From Vibrio scophthalmi LMG 19158 (lineage in GTDB: Bacteria > Pseudomonadota > Gammaproteobacteria > Enterobacterales > Vibrionaceae), in contig NZ_AFWE01000176.1 of the NCBI RefSeq assembly GCF_000222585.1, positions 1 through 64,000 on the forward strand: DNA of 64,000 bases. Reading direction: 5' to 3'. Positions 29,745 to 42,288 of this stretch are shown here, piece after piece. Made by a program: the position numbers and the translations under genes. The notes under the pieces are model-generated. The model did no database searches, was not told the origin of the DNA, and saw only the letters and a program-made list of their open reading frames with translations. Each line of letters opens with the position of its first letter. The first letter of the stretch is position 1.

Positions 29745-30154
29745 CACATCACCTGCTTAGTTACAAATGTCGTCTTGAATGGCAGTTTACGTGCCGCTAG
29801 GCGGAACGCTTCACGTGCCAATTCTTCAGGAACGCCACCCATTTCGTACATTACCTTTCCAGGTTGGATTTGGGCTACCCAGTACTCAACGTTACCTTTA
29901 CCCTTACCTTGACGAACTTCAAGTGGTTTTTCTGTGATTGGTTTGTCTGGGAACACACGGATCCAGATTTTACCTTGACGCTTAACGTGACGTGTCATTG
30001 CACGACGTGCCGCTTCAATTTGACGAGCAGTTAGACGACCACGGCCAACAGCTTTAAGACCGAATTCGCCGAAGCTTACATCAGTACCTTTAGCTAGACC
30101 ACGGTTACGACCTGTCTGAACCTTACGGAACTTAGTACGTTTAGGTTGTAGCAT
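29744..30154 (-). CDS. rplP: 50S ribosomal protein L16
   Basis: This 136-residue protein near the A site starts [34 protein letters not shown] and [12 protein letters not shown] are conserved. It is translationally coupled to rpmC and 11 bases after rpsC. Confidence 0.98.
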
Positions 30155-30165
30155 CTGTCGACTCC

Positions 30166-30864
30166 TTACTTACGGCCTTTGCGCTGCTTCTTAGGCTTAT
30201 CGCCTTTCGGCTCCACAGCGTTAGCTGCTGGCATACCGCCTAGAATCTCACCTTTGAAGATCCAAACTTTAATGCCGATCACACCGTATTGGGTGTGAGC
30301 CGAAGAAGTTGCGTAATCAATGTCAGCACGTAGAGTGTGTAGAGGCACACGGCCTTCACGGTACCACTCAGCACGTGCGATTTCAGCGCCGCCAAGACGG
30401 CCGCTTACTTGCACTTTGATGCCTTTAGCGCCTAGACGCATAGCATTTTGTACCGCGCGCTTCATAGCACGACGGAACATAACGCGACGCTCTAGTTGAG
30501 ACGCGATGCTATCACCTACAAGTTGAGCATCAAGCTCAGGCTTACGTACTTCAGCGATGTTAATTTGCGCTGGTACACCTGCGATTTTTGCTACAGCTGC
30601 ACGTAGTTTCTCTACGTCTTCGCCTTTTTTACCGATAACTACGCCTGGACGAGCAGTGTGAATAGTCACACGGATGCTTTTCGCAGGACGTTCGATAACG
30701 ATGCGTGATAGTGATGCTTTTTTCAGTTCGCTTGTAAGGAACTGACGTACCTTGAAGTCGCCGTCTAGGTTGTCAGCGAAATCTTTGGTGTTAGCAAACC
30801 ATGTAGCATTCCAAGGCTTAACGATGCCTAGACGAATACCATTTGGATGTACTTTTTGACCCAT
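30166..30864 (-). CDS. rpsC: 30S ribosomal protein S3
   Basis: This 232-residue protein has a KH domain ([18 protein letters not shown]) and the S3 C-terminal domain ([21 protein letters not shown]). The C-terminal tail is lysine-rich. It helps form the mRNA entry tunnel. It is 19 bases after rplV. Confidence 0.98.
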   Translation of the reverse strand: MGQKVHPNGIRLGIVKPWNATWFANTKDFADNLDGDFKVRQFLTSELKKASLSRIVIERPAKSIRVTIHTARPGVVIGKKGEDVEKLRAAVAKIAGVPAQINIAEVRKPELDAQLVGDSIASQLERRVMFRRAMKRAVQNAMRLGAKGIKVQVSGRLGGAEIARAEWYREGRVPLHTLRADIDYATSSAHTQYGVIGIKVWIFKGEILGGMPAANAVEPKGDKPKKQRKGRK

Positions 30865-30883
30865 TGCTTACTCTCCTAGTCTC

Positions 30884-31216
30884 TTAGCGATCTGCTACAA
30901 CAATAGTGATGTGGCTTGAACGCTTCAAGATACGATCCGCACGACCTTTAGCACGAGGCATAATACGCTTCATGGTTGGGCCTTCATCTACGAAGATTTT
31001 AGCGACATTTAGATCGTCGATATCTGCACCTTCGTTGTGCTCCGCGTTCGCGATAGCTGATTCAAGAACTTTCTTGATTAGTTCAGCAGCTTTTTTGTTG
31101 CTGAACGTCAAGATTTCTAGAGCTTGATCAACTGATTTACCACGAATCTGGTCTGCCACTAAGCGAGCTTTCTGAGGAGAAATGCGAGCAAAGTTATGTT
31201 TAGCTAATGCTTCCAT
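30884..31216 (-). CDS. rplV: 50S ribosomal protein L22
   Basis: This 110-residue protein lines the peptide tunnel with its hairpin loop ([19 protein letters not shown]). The second of two adjacent ATGs (31216) is chosen because it is 6 bases from GGAG and gives the usual start [13 protein letters not shown]. The first ATG would leave only 3 bases. Confidence 0.96.
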   Translation of the reverse strand: MEALAKHNFARISPQKARLVADQIRGKSVDQALEILTFSNKKAAELIKKVLESAIANAEHNEGADIDDLNVAKIFVDEGPTMKRIMPRAKGRADRILKRSSHITIVVADR

Positions 31217-31226
31217 CATTTACTCC

Positions 31227-31517
<291 letters not shown>

Positions 31518-31524
31518 TTATAGA

Positions 31525-32349
31525 TTATTTGTTACGACGACGTACGATGTACTTGTCAGTGCGTTTGTTCTTACGAGTCTTGAAGCCTTTAGTAGGCATA
31601 CCCCATGGTGATACAGGGTGACGACCGCCAGATGTGCGACCTTCACCACCACCGTGTGGGTGATCAACCGGGTTCATTACTACACCACGTACGGTTGGAC
31701 GTACGCCGCGCCAGCGTGAAGCACCAGCTTTACCAAGTTCACGTAGCATGTGCTCAGAGTTGCCTACTTCACCGATTGTTGCACGGCCTTCAGACAATAC
31801 TTTGCGCATTTCGCCAGAACGTAGACGGATAGTTACATATGAACCGTCGCGAGCAACGATTTGAGCATATGCACCAGCCGAACGAGCTAGCTGACCACCT
31901 TTACCAGGTTTAAGTTCAACGTTATGTACAGTTGAACCTACTGGGATGTTACGCATTGGAAGAGCGTTACCAGCTTTGATTGCCGCATCTGGGCCAGACT
32001 GGATTGCATCACCTGCGTTAACACCTTTAGGTGCTAGGATGTAACGACGCTCACCGTCTGCGTACAGAACTAGAGCGATGTTAGCGCTACGGTTTGGATC
32101 GTATTCTAGACGTTCAACTTTCGCTGGGATACCGTCTTTAGTACGTTTGAAGTCAATCAAACGGTAGTGTTGCTTATGACCACCACCGATGTGACGTACT
32201 GTAATACGACCGTTGTTGTTACGACCGCCGTTCTTAGAGTTTTTCTCTAGAAGAGGTGCGTAAGGCTTACCCTTGTGTAGGTCAGCGTTAACAACTTTAA
32301 CTACGTGACGACGACCAGGGGAAGTCGGCTTACATTTAACAATAGCCAT
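31525..32349 (-). CDS. rplB: 50S ribosomal protein L2
   Basis: This 274-residue protein contacts the peptidyl transferase centre and subunit bridge B7b. It starts [17 protein letters not shown] and has the highly conserved loop [24 protein letters not shown], including the histidine linked to peptidyl transfer. It is 16 bases after rplW. Confidence 0.98.
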   Translation of the reverse strand: MAIVKCKPTSPGRRHVVKVVNADLHKGKPYAPLLEKNSKNGGRNNNGRITVRHIGGGHKQHYRLIDFKRTKDGIPAKVERLEYDPNRSANIALVLYADGERRYILAPKGVNAGDAIQSGPDAAIKAGNALPMRNIPVGSTVHNVELKPGKGGQLARSAGAYAQIVARDGSYVTIRLRSGEMRKVLSEGRATIGEVGNSEHMLRELGKAGASRWRGVRPTVRGVVMNPVDHPHGGGEGRTSGGRHPVSPWGMPTKGFKTRKNKRTDKYIVRRRNK

Positions 32350-32365
32350 TTCTCAACTACTCCTG

Positions 32366-32668
32366 TTATTCCGCGCCGCCAACAAAGTCAAGATCTTGAC
32401 CTTCGTTCAAAGTAACGTACGCTTTCTTAACGTCGCTGCGGCGACCTTGGCGTAGACCTTGACGTTTGGTCTTACCCTTAGTGATAAGAGTATTTACAGA
32501 CTTAACTTCAACTTCAAATAGCTTTTCTACAGCTGCTTTGATCTCTTTCTTAGTTGCATCTTTAGCTACTTTGAAAACGATAGTGTTCGCTTTCTCTGCA
32601 GCCATAGTTGCTTTTTCAGAGATGTGCGGAGCACGTAGAACTTTTAGGATACGTTCTTCAGTGATCAT
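32366..32668 (-). CDS. rplW: 50S ribosomal protein L23
   Basis: This 100-residue protein at the tunnel exit is the docking site for trigger factor and SRP. It starts [21 protein letters not shown]. Its start overlaps the rplD stop by 4 bases (ATGA), so the two are translationally coupled. Confidence 0.98.
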   Translation of the reverse strand: MITEERILKVLRAPHISEKATMAAEKANTIVFKVAKDATKKEIKAAVEKLFEVEVKSVNTLITKGKTKRQGLRQGRRSDVKKAYVTLNEGQDLDFVGGAE

Positions 32669-33267
32669 GCTAGCATCTCCTCAACTTGCTTAACTGCATC
32701 AGCAGTCATTAGAACCTTGTTGAATGCAATTAGAGATACTGGATCAATACCAGCAACATCACGTGCGTCAACTTTGTATAGGTTACGAGCTGCTAAGAAT
32801 AGATTCTCATCTACTTCGCCAGTTACGATTAGTACATCGTTAAGCTCAAGCTCTTTAAGCTTAGCTACTAGCTCTTTAGTTTTTGGAGCTTCTACAGAGA
32901 AGTTATCAACAACGATTAGACGCTCTTGACGAACTAGCTCAGAAAGAATGCTCTTCATAGCACCGCGGTACATTTTCTTGTTTACTTTTTGGCTGTGATC
33001 TTGAGGTTTCGCAGCAAAAGTAACACCACCCGAACGCCAGATTGGGCTACGGATTGTACCAGCACGTGCACGGCCAGTACCTTTTTGACGCCATGGCTTA
33101 GCGCCACCGCCAGAAACTTCTGAACGTGTTTTTTGAGCGCGAGTACCTTGACGAGCACCTGCTGCGTACGCAACAACTACTTGGTGTACCAGAGCTTCGT
33201 TAAACTCACGTCCGAAAGTAGTTTCAGAAACAGTCAGTGCATCAGCACCTTTAACCATAAGTTCCAT
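32665..33267 (-). CDS. rplD: 50S ribosomal protein L4
   Basis: This 200-residue protein has an extended loop that reaches the tunnel ([29 protein letters not shown] region, near 62-90). In E. coli L4 represses its own S10 operon at both translation and transcription; a long structured leader is present here before rpsJ. It starts 17 bases after rplC. Confidence 0.98.
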   Translation of the reverse strand: MELMVKGADALTVSETTFGREFNEALVHQVVVAYAAGARQGTRAQKTRSEVSGGGAKPWRQKGTGRARAGTIRSPIWRSGGVTFAAKPQDHSQKVNKKMYRGAMKSILSELVRQERLIVVDNFSVEAPKTKELVAKLKELELNDVLIVTGEVDENLFLAARNLYKVDARDVAGIDPVSLIAFNKVLMTADAVKQVEEMLA

Positions 33268-33284
33268 TACTTACTCCTGAGACG

Positions 33285-33914
33285 TTATGCTTTAATAGCT
33301 GGTTTAACGATCACGTTGCCGCCAGTTGCGCCTGGGACTGCACCTTTAATAAGAAGCAGATTGCGCTCAGCGTCAACACGTACGATCTCTAGGTTTTGAG
33401 TCGTTACACGCTCAGCACCCATGTGACCTGCCATTTTCTTGCCTTTAAACACGCGACCTGGAGTTTGACATTGGCCAATTGAACCCGGTGCACGGTGAGA
33501 CAATGAGTTACCGTGAGTCATATCTTGAGTACGGAAGTTCCAACGCTTAACAGCGCCTTGGAAGCCCTTACCTTTAGATGTACCAGTAACGTCTACTTTT
33601 TTAGTTTCGTTGAATAGTTCAACTGTTAGCTCAGCGCCAACTGCAAACTCTTCACCGTTTTCCAAACGGAATTCCCAAAGACCACGACCAGCTTCAACAC
33701 CTGCTTTAGCAAAGTGACCAGCTTCTGGTTTAGTAACGCGGTTAGCTTTCTTAGTTCCAGCTGTAACTTGAATTGCTGCGTAACCGTCAGTCTCAAGAGA
33801 TTTAACTTGAGTTACACGGTTTGCTTCAACTTCAACAACAGTTACTGGGATAGAAACGCCGTCTTCAGTAAATACGCGGGTCATGCCCACTTTACGACCG
33901 ATTAGACCAATCAT
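33285..33914 (-). CDS. rplC: 50S ribosomal protein L3
   Basis: This 209-residue early assembly protein starts [15 protein letters not shown] and has the GFQGAVKRW and [16 protein letters not shown] segments that reach the peptidyl transferase centre. The conserved Gln in GSIGQ, a PrmB methylation site in relatives, is present. It is 14 bases after rpsJ. Confidence 0.98.
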   Translation of the reverse strand: MIGLIGRKVGMTRVFTEDGVSIPVTVVEVEANRVTQVKSLETDGYAAIQVTAGTKKANRVTKPEAGHFAKAGVEAGRGLWEFRLENGEEFAVGAELTVELFNETKKVDVTGTSKGKGFQGAVKRWNFRTQDMTHGNSLSHRAPGSIGQCQTPGRVFKGKKMAGHMGAERVTTQNLEIVRVDAERNLLLIKGAVPGATGGNVIVKPAIKA

Positions 33915-33928
33915 TATTCTAATCTCCC

Positions 33929-34536
<608 letters not shown>

Positions 34537-34542
34537 CGAGGC

Positions 34543-34570
34543 ATTATACAGATCACAGTTTTAACTTCAA
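34543..34570 (-). promoter_or_regulatory. S10 operon sigma-70 promoter
   Basis: TTGAAG (34565-34570) and a perfect TATAAT (34543-34548), 16 bases apart on the minus strand, precede the S10 leader. Transcription would start near 34536. Confidence 0.8.
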
Positions 34571-34655
34571 GAGGCGAGTGAAAAATAATCTTGGCCAGGT
34601 TGAGAGGCGAGAGAAGAAAAGAATTGAGAGACGAGAAGCGAGAATAGAGAAATGG
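34571..34655. repeat. Purine-rich GAGA-type low-complexity tract
   Basis: Upstream of the S10 promoter, the plus strand is almost all A and G, with repeated units GAGAGGCGAGAGA, GAGAGACGAGAAGCGAGAATAGAG. An open frame across it (34578-34793) is only the consequence of lacking stop codons. A related tract occurs at 52478-52535. Confidence 0.6.
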
Positions 34656-34660
34656 AGAAT

Positions 34661-34695
34661 AAAAAGGGATGTGCGCTTAAATAGCGACACACCCC
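34661..34695 (-). terminator. Rho-independent terminator of the rnr-rlmB unit
   Basis: On the minus strand, an 11-bp stem with one bulge (34684-34694 region with 34666-34676) and a 7-base loop is followed by U5. It lies about 93 bases after the rlmB stop. Confidence 0.75.
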
Positions 34696-34787
34696 CTTCC
34701 CTTTTCGTCAAACTCATGGTGAGTTTGCGCTGCTCAATTTTGCCTTTCGACGTGAAACTCTTGTGCTATCACTCCGGCAACTTCGTT

Positions 34788-35525
34788 TTATAAGCTACGC
34801 TGACGAACCGCTTCAAACAAGCAGATGCCTGATGCCACTGATACGTTAAGGCTCGATACCGTTCCCGCCATTGGGATCTTAATCAAGTCATCGCAGGTTT
34901 CGCGAGTTAAGCGACGCATACCATCGCCTTCTGCACCCATAACGATTGCCAGTGGACCAGTCAATTTCGCTTGGTAGATATCATGCGTTGCTTCACCAGC
35001 AGTACCAACAAACCAAACGCCCTTCTCTTGCAGCGCACGCATGGTACGAGCAAGGTTAGTCACACGGATCAGCGGCACAATTTCCGCAGCGCCGCAGGCC
35101 ACTTTACTTACTGTCGCGGTCATTGGTGCTGAACGGTCTTTAGGTACAATGATCGCAGCCACACCAGCAGCATCAGCATTACGTAGACACGCACCCAGAT
35201 TGTGCGGATCAGTCACGCCATCAAGCACCAACAGTAGTGGCGCTTCATGCTGATCGATGATGTCATCGAGATCATTTTCATTCAGCTGCTTAGCTGGTTT
35301 AACGCGGGCAATAACACCTTGGTGATTCGCACCTTGTGCTTTGTCATCCAGTGTTTTACGTCCCATCTGTTGAATCGATACACCGCAGCGTTGCAGTTCA
35401 TTCAAAATCGGCATTAAGCGATCGTCTTGACGACCTTTTAGCACGTACGCTTCAATAAAACGTTCCGGCTCGCGTTCCAGTACTGCTTTTACAGCATGGA
35501 TGCCATAAAGAAATTCGTTACTCAT
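34788..35525 (-). CDS. rlmB: 23S rRNA (guanosine-2251-2'-O)-methyltransferase
   Basis: This 245-residue SPOUT methyltransferase modifies G2251 in the P loop of 23S rRNA. It has an N-terminal substrate-binding domain (1-75, [14 protein letters not shown]) and a C-terminal knotted domain with [31 protein letters not shown] and [17 protein letters not shown]. It follows rnr by 24 bases, as in E. coli. Confidence 0.96.
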   Translation of the reverse strand: MSNEFLYGIHAVKAVLEREPERFIEAYVLKGRQDDRLMPILNELQRCGVSIQQMGRKTLDDKAQGANHQGVIARVKPAKQLNENDLDDIIDQHEAPLLLVLDGVTDPHNLGACLRNADAAGVAAIIVPKDRSAPMTATVSKVACGAAEIVPLIRVTNLARTMRALQEKGVWFVGTAGEATHDIYQAKLTGPLAIVMGAEGDGMRRLTRETCDDLIKIPMAGTVSSLNVSVASGICLFEAVRQRSL

Positions 35526-35549
35526 TTTCTAAACCTGTTGTTGAAACGA

Positions 35550-38018
35550 CTATTCGCTCTTGCTCTTAGTGCTACTGCGCTTTCCCTTTTTGGAATTGCT
35601 GTGCGGTTTTTTCTTACGCGCTTTTTTCACCTTCGGCTTTTTCACTTCACCTTTGGCTTCAGCTTTTACTGGTGCCTTGGTTGGCTCAATCGCAGGTTTT
35701 GCTTTGCGATCCTCTCGGCCACCGGTCGCTGCGCGTTTTTTCGCTTTCGCTTTAAGCTGAGCTTCGACCGCACGCTTTTTAGCCGTCTTGCCTTCGCCGC
35801 GTAGCTTACGACTTGTTTCAACTAATGCAAAGTCAATTTGGCGGTCATCCAGATTTACGGCCTGAACTTTTACTTTAACCGCATCACCTAAACGATAGAT
35901 AGCACCGAAGCTTTCACCGATAAGTCTTTGACCTACTGGGTCAAAGTGATAGTAGTCATTCGCCAGTGACGAAATATGCACTAAACCATCGATATGCAAT
36001 TCTGTTAGACGGACAAAGAAACCAAAACTGGTCACATTGGCAATCACACCTTCAAGCTCATCGCCGACGTGATCTTGCATGTATTCACATTTCAGCCAAT
36101 CCGATACTTCACGTGTCGCATCATCCGCACGACGCTCGGTCATCGAACATTGCTCACCGTAGAAATCCATATCATCAAACGAATAGTGGTAACCACCGGT
36201 TGGTGTCCAGCGATCTTGGTTACGCCCTTCTTCTTTAGCAATCAGGTATTTGATTGCACGGTGAAGTAGTAAGTCTGGGTAACGACGGATCGGTGAAGTA
36301 AAGTGCGCGTAGCGTTTGAGTGCTAAGCCAAAGTGACCACAGTTATCCGCACTGTAGACCGCTTGCTTCATTGAGCGTAGCAGCATAGTTTGGATCAGCT
36401 CTTTATCTTGACGCTCAGCAATCTGTTTTACCAAGTCCGCGTAATCGGTTGGTGATGGCTCTAAGCCGCCGCCAAGATTCAAACCAAGCTCGCCCAGGAA
36501 GTCACGGAAACCTTGCAGACGCAGTTCACCCGGAGTTTCATGAATACGGTACAACGCGGCTTCTTTAGCTTTCTCTACCAATGATGCTGAAGCGATGTTA
36601 GCCAGAATCATACATTCTTCGATTAGCTTATGCGCATCATTACGAATCACCGGCTCAATACGATCGATCTTACGCTCTGCGTTGAAGATGAACTTAGTTT
36701 CAACCGTTTCAAATTCAATCGCACCACGATTATCACGAGCACTTTTCAGCACTTTGTACATCTTATGTAGCTCTTCAAGATGCGGCACTAAAGGTGCGTA
36801 ACGTTGACGCAACTCTTCATCGCCATCTAATACTGCGCCCACTTTGTTGTAGGTCAGGCGAGCATGCGAGTTCATCACACCTTCATAGTGCTTATAGCTC
36901 GATAGCTTACCCGTCGCAGAAATCGTCATCTCACATACCATACACAAGCGATCAACTTGCGGGTTGAGAGAACACAGACCATTTGAAAGCACTTCTGGCA
37001 GCATAGGAACAACTTGCGAAGGGAAGTAAACCGAGTTACCACGGTTAATCGCTTCTTTATCTAATGCGGTTTCTGGACGAACGTAGTAGCTCACATCAGC
37101 AATCGCGACCCATAAGCGCCAGCCGCCGCCTTTTTTCGCTTCACAGAATACTGCGTCATCGAAGTCTCGTGCGTCTTCACCATCAATAGTCATCAATGGT
37201 AATTGGCGCAAATCAACACGGCCAGCTTTCGCCTCTTCAGGAACTTCTTCGCCCAGGTGTTCAATTTGTTTATCGACCGCTTCTGGCCACTCATGTGGGA
37301 TCTGGTGGGTACGAATCGCAATTTGCGTTTCCATGCCCGGCGCCATTTTCTCACCTAACACTTCGACCACTTGGCCCATCATGCCGCGTGAACGTGTACC
37401 GCGGTCGGTAATTTCAATCACAACCACATTACCCATGCGCGCCGTAGACTTGTGCTCGTTAGGGATCAAGATATCTTGGCAAATACGAGAATCATCTGGC
37501 ACTACGTATGAGTAGCCATATTCTAAGAAGAAACGACCGACGATTTGCGTTTTACGTTCTTCAAGTACGCGAACCAAACGGCCTTCCTTGCGACCACGTT
37601 TTGAGTTGTCCGTCGGTTGCACCAAAACAAAATCACCGTGAATGATGTTTTTCATTTGGTGGTGCGGCAGCACGATGTCGTTATCCTTGCCGGTACTGCC
37701 TTCTGGGCGAACCCAGCCATGGCCGTCTTTATGACCAATCACATAGCCTTTTACCATCTCTAGTTTTTCAGGCAATGCGTAACACTGACGACGAGTAAAG
37801 ACCAATTGACCATCACGCTCCATCGCTCGTAGGCGACGACGTAAGCCTTCATATTGCTCTTCACCTTGAAGCTTAAGTGCTTCAAACAGGTCATTGCGGT
37901 TCATCGGAACGCCGGCCTGTTTCAAGAACTCGAGAATAAACTCACGGCTTGGAATAGGATTGTCGTAATTTTGTGATTCACGATCAGCAAAGGGATCGTT
38001 TTGGATTTGGTCTGACAT
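35550..38018 (-). CDS. rnr: Ribonuclease R
   Basis: This 822-residue 3'-to-5' exoribonuclease degrades structured RNA and takes part in rRNA quality control. It has an N-terminal helix-turn-helix region, two cold-shock domains, the RNB catalytic domain ([12 protein letters not shown] carries the metal-binding aspartates, near 275-290), an S1 domain near 640-725, and a long Lys/Ala-rich C-terminal tail (730-822). The start MSDQIQND at 38018 is chosen over 38030. The nsrR gene often found upstream in relatives is absent here. Confidence 0.96.
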   Translation of the reverse strand: MSDQIQNDPFADRESQNYDNPIPSREFILEFLKQAGVPMNRNDLFEALKLQGEEQYEGLRRRLRAMERDGQLVFTRRQCYALPEKLEMVKGYVIGHKDGHGWVRPEGSTGKDNDIVLPHHQMKNIIHGDFVLVQPTDNSKRGRKEGRLVRVLEERKTQIVGRFFLEYGYSYVVPDDSRICQDILIPNEHKSTARMGNVVVIEITDRGTRSRGMMGQVVEVLGEKMAPGMETQIAIRTHQIPHEWPEAVDKQIEHLGEEVPEEAKAGRVDLRQLPLMTIDGEDARDFDDAVFCEAKKGGGWRLWVAIADVSYYVRPETALDKEAINRGNSVYFPSQVVPMLPEVLSNGLCSLNPQVDRLCMVCEMTISATGKLSSYKHYEGVMNSHARLTYNKVGAVLDGDEELRQRYAPLVPHLEELHKMYKVLKSARDNRGAIEFETVETKFIFNAERKIDRIEPVIRNDAHKLIEECMILANIASASLVEKAKEAALYRIHETPGELRLQGFRDFLGELGLNLGGGLEPSPTDYADLVKQIAERQDKELIQTMLLRSMKQAVYSADNCGHFGLALKRYAHFTSPIRRYPDLLLHRAIKYLIAKEEGRNQDRWTPTGGYHYSFDDMDFYGEQCSMTERRADDATREVSDWLKCEYMQDHVGDELEGVIANVTSFGFFVRLTELHIDGLVHISSLANDYYHFDPVGQRLIGESFGAIYRLGDAVKVKVQAVNLDDRQIDFALVETSRKLRGEGKTAKKRAVEAQLKAKAKKRAATGGREDRKAKPAIEPTKAPVKAEAKGEVKKPKVKKARKKKPHSNSKKGKRSSTKSKSE

Positions 38019-38365
38019 AAGCAAGCCCAACTTAGCAAGGAAGGTATACGGCTAGTATATCCGAGTCATGGCATAAGCTACAGCGAAGTGGTTACAAAAA
38101 GACTAAATAGATTCGAAGTTTTCATAACTTACCAGTGCCATGAGAGCTCGCACATGGCGAATAACTTGCGACTCCGCAGCCCTTTGCAGGCCAATAATCA
38201 CCCAGATAAAAGGGGTGCATATTTATCAAAATTCACCCCACAGCCAAATAATGATCCAGATCACACTTGGATGTAACCAATAAAGCAAACGATTGCAATA
38301 AGTATGACTTGTTGCGATATTCTGCGCCAACTTCCTATTCCCCCTTTTTAGGTTTGATTATCTCT
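38019..38365. other. Divergent rnr-amidohydrolase intergenic region
   Basis: These 347 bases must hold both promoters. The only recognisable site is the CRP-like sequence at 38250-38265. The open frame from 38267 upstream of the amidohydrolase starts with TTG and encodes no recognisable N-terminus. No RNA gene was seen. Confidence 0.4.
38250..38265 (+). promoter_or_regulatory. Candidate CRP-binding site before the amidohydrolase
   Basis: AATGA-TCCAGA-TCACA matches the CRP consensus TGTGA-N6-TCACA in 8 of 10 fixed positions, with the second half-site perfect and a near-symmetrical centre (GATCCAGATC). It lies 100 bases before the start codon, upstream of any -35, which fits class I activation. 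Confidence 0.55.
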
Positions 38366-39769
38366 ATGAAACGCACTCTATTAGCTACTGCGATTGCAAG
38401 CTTAGGTCTATTCTCTGCTTTTTCTCAAGCAGCAGAACAAGCCGATCTGATCATCACTGATGCCATGGTTCTAACCATGAACCAAGACAAAACCGTTTAC
38501 GAAAACGGTACAGTGGTTATTAAAGACAACAAAATCATCGCAGTCGGCGATGAGTCGTTAGAGAAAAAATACCAAGCGGATAACGTGTTGGATGTGGATG
38601 GCGATATCGTTATGCCAGGCCTTATCAACACGCACACCCACGTATCAATGACCGTCTTCCGTTCACTTGCGGATGACGTGCCAGATCGCCTACACCGCTA
38701 CATCTTCCCACTAGAAGCGAAACTGGTTTCTCGTGATATGGTGCGTATCGGTGCCAACCTTGGTAACGTTGAAATGCTAAAAGGTGGCGTAACCACTTAC
38801 GCTGACATGTACTACTTTGAAGATGAAGTAGCCAAAACCGTTGATAAAATTGGTATGCGCGCGATCTTAGGTGAAACCATCATCAAGTTCCCTGTTGCTT
38901 CTGCGAAGAATGCTGATGCTGGTATCGATTACACGCTGAACTTTATTGAGCAGTACAAAGATCACCCTCGCATTACACCCGCTTTTGCCCCACACGGCCC
39001 ATACACCAACACCACTGAAACACTGCAGAAGGTGGCAAAGCTTTCTCTAGAGAAAGATGTCCCGGTGATGATGCACTTGGCAGAATCAGACCGTGAACAA
39101 CAGGTGATTGCGGAGCGTTCAAACGGCCTATCACCAGTGGCTTACATGGAAAGCATTGGCGCACTAAACAAAAACTTAGTCGGCGCACACATGATTCTGG
39201 TTGATGAGCATGACATCGAGTTGGTGAAAAAATCAGATATGGGTGTGGCACACAATATGAGTGCGAACATCAAATCAGCCAAAGGTGTTTCTCCTGCGCT
39301 GAAAATGTATGACGAAGATGTGCGTATCGGCCTAGGTACTGATGGCCCAATGTCTGGCAACACGCTAAGCACCATCGACGAGTTCAACCAAGTCGCCAAA
39401 GTTCATAAGCTAGTGAACAAAGACCGTGCGGCGATGCCACCACTAAAAGTCATTGATATGGCAACCATGGGCGCAGCAAAAGCACTGCACATGGAAGACA
39501 AAATTGGTTCTCTCGAAGTTGGCAAGCTGGCGGATATCATCGTTATCGATACCAAAGCACCTAACATGGTTCCAGTTTACAACCCATACTCAGCGCTGGT
39601 TTACTCAGCAAACTCAGCCAACGTGCGCCACTCAATTGTGGATGGCAAACTGCTGATGAAAGATCGTCAAATCCTAACGGTAGACGAAGACCAAATCCGT
39701 AAAGAAGCACTTGAGTTTACCGATGTGGTGCGTAAAACGGTTATCGAATCAGGTGAAGTCGTTCAATAA
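38366..39769 (+). CDS. Exported amidohydrolase of the MTA/SAH deaminase (ATZ/TRZ) type
   Basis: From ATG 38366 the product has 467 residues with a signal peptide (LLATAIASLGLFSAFSQAA, cleavage near 23). The metal site is complete: His90 and His92 in NTHTH, His237 in MMHLAES with Glu240, His275/His296, and Asp326 in GTDGPMS. AFAPHGPYT (His210) is typical of the 5'-methylthioadenosine/S-adenosylhomocysteine deaminase group. Most relatives are cytoplasmic, so a periplasmic form is unusual. The actual substrate is unknown. It has its own terminator. Confidence 0.85.
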   Translation: MKRTLLATAIASLGLFSAFSQAAEQADLIITDAMVLTMNQDKTVYENGTVVIKDNKIIAVGDESLEKKYQADNVLDVDGDIVMPGLINTHTHVSMTVFRSLADDVPDRLHRYIFPLEAKLVSRDMVRIGANLGNVEMLKGGVTTYADMYYFEDEVAKTVDKIGMRAILGETIIKFPVASAKNADAGIDYTLNFIEQYKDHPRITPAFAPHGPYTNTTETLQKVAKLSLEKDVPVMMHLAESDREQQVIAERSNGLSPVAYMESIGALNKNLVGAHMILVDEHDIELVKKSDMGVAHNMSANIKSAKGVSPALKMYDEDVRIGLGTDGPMSGNTLSTIDEFNQVAKVHKLVNKDRAAMPPLKVIDMATMGAAKALHMEDKIGSLEVGKLADIIVIDTKAPNMVPVYNPYSALVYSANSANVRHSIVDGKLLMKDRQILTVDEDQIRKEALEFTDVVRKTVIESGEVVQ

Positions 39770-39788
39770 TCCCCTGCTTTCAGATAGC

Positions 39789-39817
39789 AAAATGCCCAGC
39801 AATCGCTGGGCATTTTT
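39789..39817 (+). terminator. Rho-independent terminator after the amidohydrolase
   Basis: AAAATGCCCAGC and GCTGGGCATTTT form a 12-bp perfect stem with an AATC loop, followed by T5. Confidence 0.93.
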
Positions 39818-39863
39818 GTAAGTGCAGGTTTAACGTCTATGTGGTGTTCGATTTTGCGCTACG

Positions 39864-40499
39864 TTACCAGAAAGTCTCACGGCGCTTAGCGCGGGCAATG
39901 ATGTTCTCAGGCATGCGCTGCTCTAAGCCGGTACGTAAACGGGAAATACGTTTGTATTGACGCTGATCGGCGGTCACTGAGTTATACAACCAACGATAAG
40001 CATCTTCATAATCTAACGGGCTGCCGTAATCACGCAGTAGCAATTCAGCCAAATGGATACGCGCATTTAGGTTACCCATTGCCGCTGCTTCACGTAGGTA
40101 TGGGATCGCTCGCTCTTTATCTTGCTGTACTAGTGTACCGCGTGAGTAGTAACGACCAAGCTGCTCCAATGCGGTTGGTAAGCCCTGATGGGCCGCATTT
40201 TCCATATAGTAAAGACCGAGCTCGACATCTTGATCGACACACACACCCCACGCCAACATATCTCCGTAAAGAAATTCATACGAAGGTAAGCTAATACGGG
40301 TTGCGCGCGCGACAATATCTTCCACCAATTGGCAGTTGTCTGCTTTCACTCGTTCTAAATGTTTATTCTGTTCGATCAGTTTAATAAGTTCAGCTTCGGA
40401 GTAGATTGGCACAGGCTCACCAATGTCAGTTGCGTTTGCAAAACTGAATGATGAACTCAATACCAGCATCAACGAAGCTGCTACTGTTCGTAGCTTCAT
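39864..40499 (-). CDS. motX: Sodium-driven polar flagellar motor protein MotX
   Basis: From ATG 40499 the product has 211 residues, the size of Vibrio MotX. A signal peptide ends near SFANA. The mature protein has Sel1-like repeats (GLYYMENAAHQGLPTALEQLGRYYSRG; ERAIPYLREAAAMGNLNARIHLAELLL) and cysteines at about 57 and 92. With MotY it forms the T ring that anchors the PomAB stator. The start is supported by the signal peptide and by a sigma-28 promoter just upstream; the longer frame to 40679 runs through that promoter. Confidence 0.94.
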   Translation of the reverse strand: MKLRTVAASLMLVLSSSFSFANATDIGEPVPIYSEAELIKLIEQNKHLERVKADNCQLVEDIVARATRISLPSYEFLYGDMLAWGVCVDQDVELGLYYMENAAHQGLPTALEQLGRYYSRGTLVQQDKERAIPYLREAAAMGNLNARIHLAELLLRDYGSPLDYEDAYRWLYNSVTADQRQYKRISRLRTGLEQRMPENIIARAKRRETFW

Positions 40500-40579
40500 A
40501 CCTGCACTCTTTGTTGAATCCGACACCCTACCTTCGCCAATCATAGACGTAATTAGCATTATAGGCAGGTTCGATATTT

Positions 40580-40606
40580 GTATCGGCAAAAACAAAAAAC
40601 TCTTTA
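40580..40606 (-). promoter_or_regulatory. Sigma-28 (FliA) promoter of motX
   Basis: The minus strand reads TAAAGAGT, an 11-base T-rich spacer and GCCGATAC, nearly identical to the flagellar sigma-28 consensus (TAAAGTTT-N11-GCCGATAA). Transcription would start about 75 bases before the motX ATG. Confidence 0.9.
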
Positions 40607-40781
40607 GACAAAAATTGCCGTAAGTTGGCAATAGTTTGCCATAGGGTGATGAAAAATCCATCACAACGGCAAGCGTCATGGAAAGAAAGGAATCAAGTTC
40701 ACGTTGTCATTTCCACCATTAACTCGTGAAGATAAGAGCAAGTGATGTGGTAGGATAGAGAAAGCAGAAAATAGCAGATAT

Positions 40782-40809
40782 AAAAAAAGCCGACACTGAG
40801 TGTCGACTT
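40782..40809 (-). terminator. Rho-independent terminator after purA
   Basis: CGACAC/GTGTCG arms (40791-40796, 40800-40805), extended by outer pairs, are followed by U7 on the minus strand. It lies 25 bases after the purA stop and before the motX promoter. Confidence 0.85.
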
Positions 40810-40834
40810 CTTTTCAATCAATAACGCTTATCGA

Positions 40835-42172
<1,338 letters not shown>

Positions 42173-42288
42173 TTAAAAAAGGATTCTAGCACTGAATCCG
42201 CTCTCTTGCAGTCATTTTTTGGTCATACCGGTGTCACACAGAATTAAACGATTGAGCAGCCAACGAATCCGGTGACATAACAACTCAA

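Noticed and set aside
34578-34793. 71-codon open frame upstream of rpsJ on the plus strand
   Set aside because: It runs through the purine-only tract and across the rnr-rlmB terminator; composition and lack of a ribosome site show it is not a gene.
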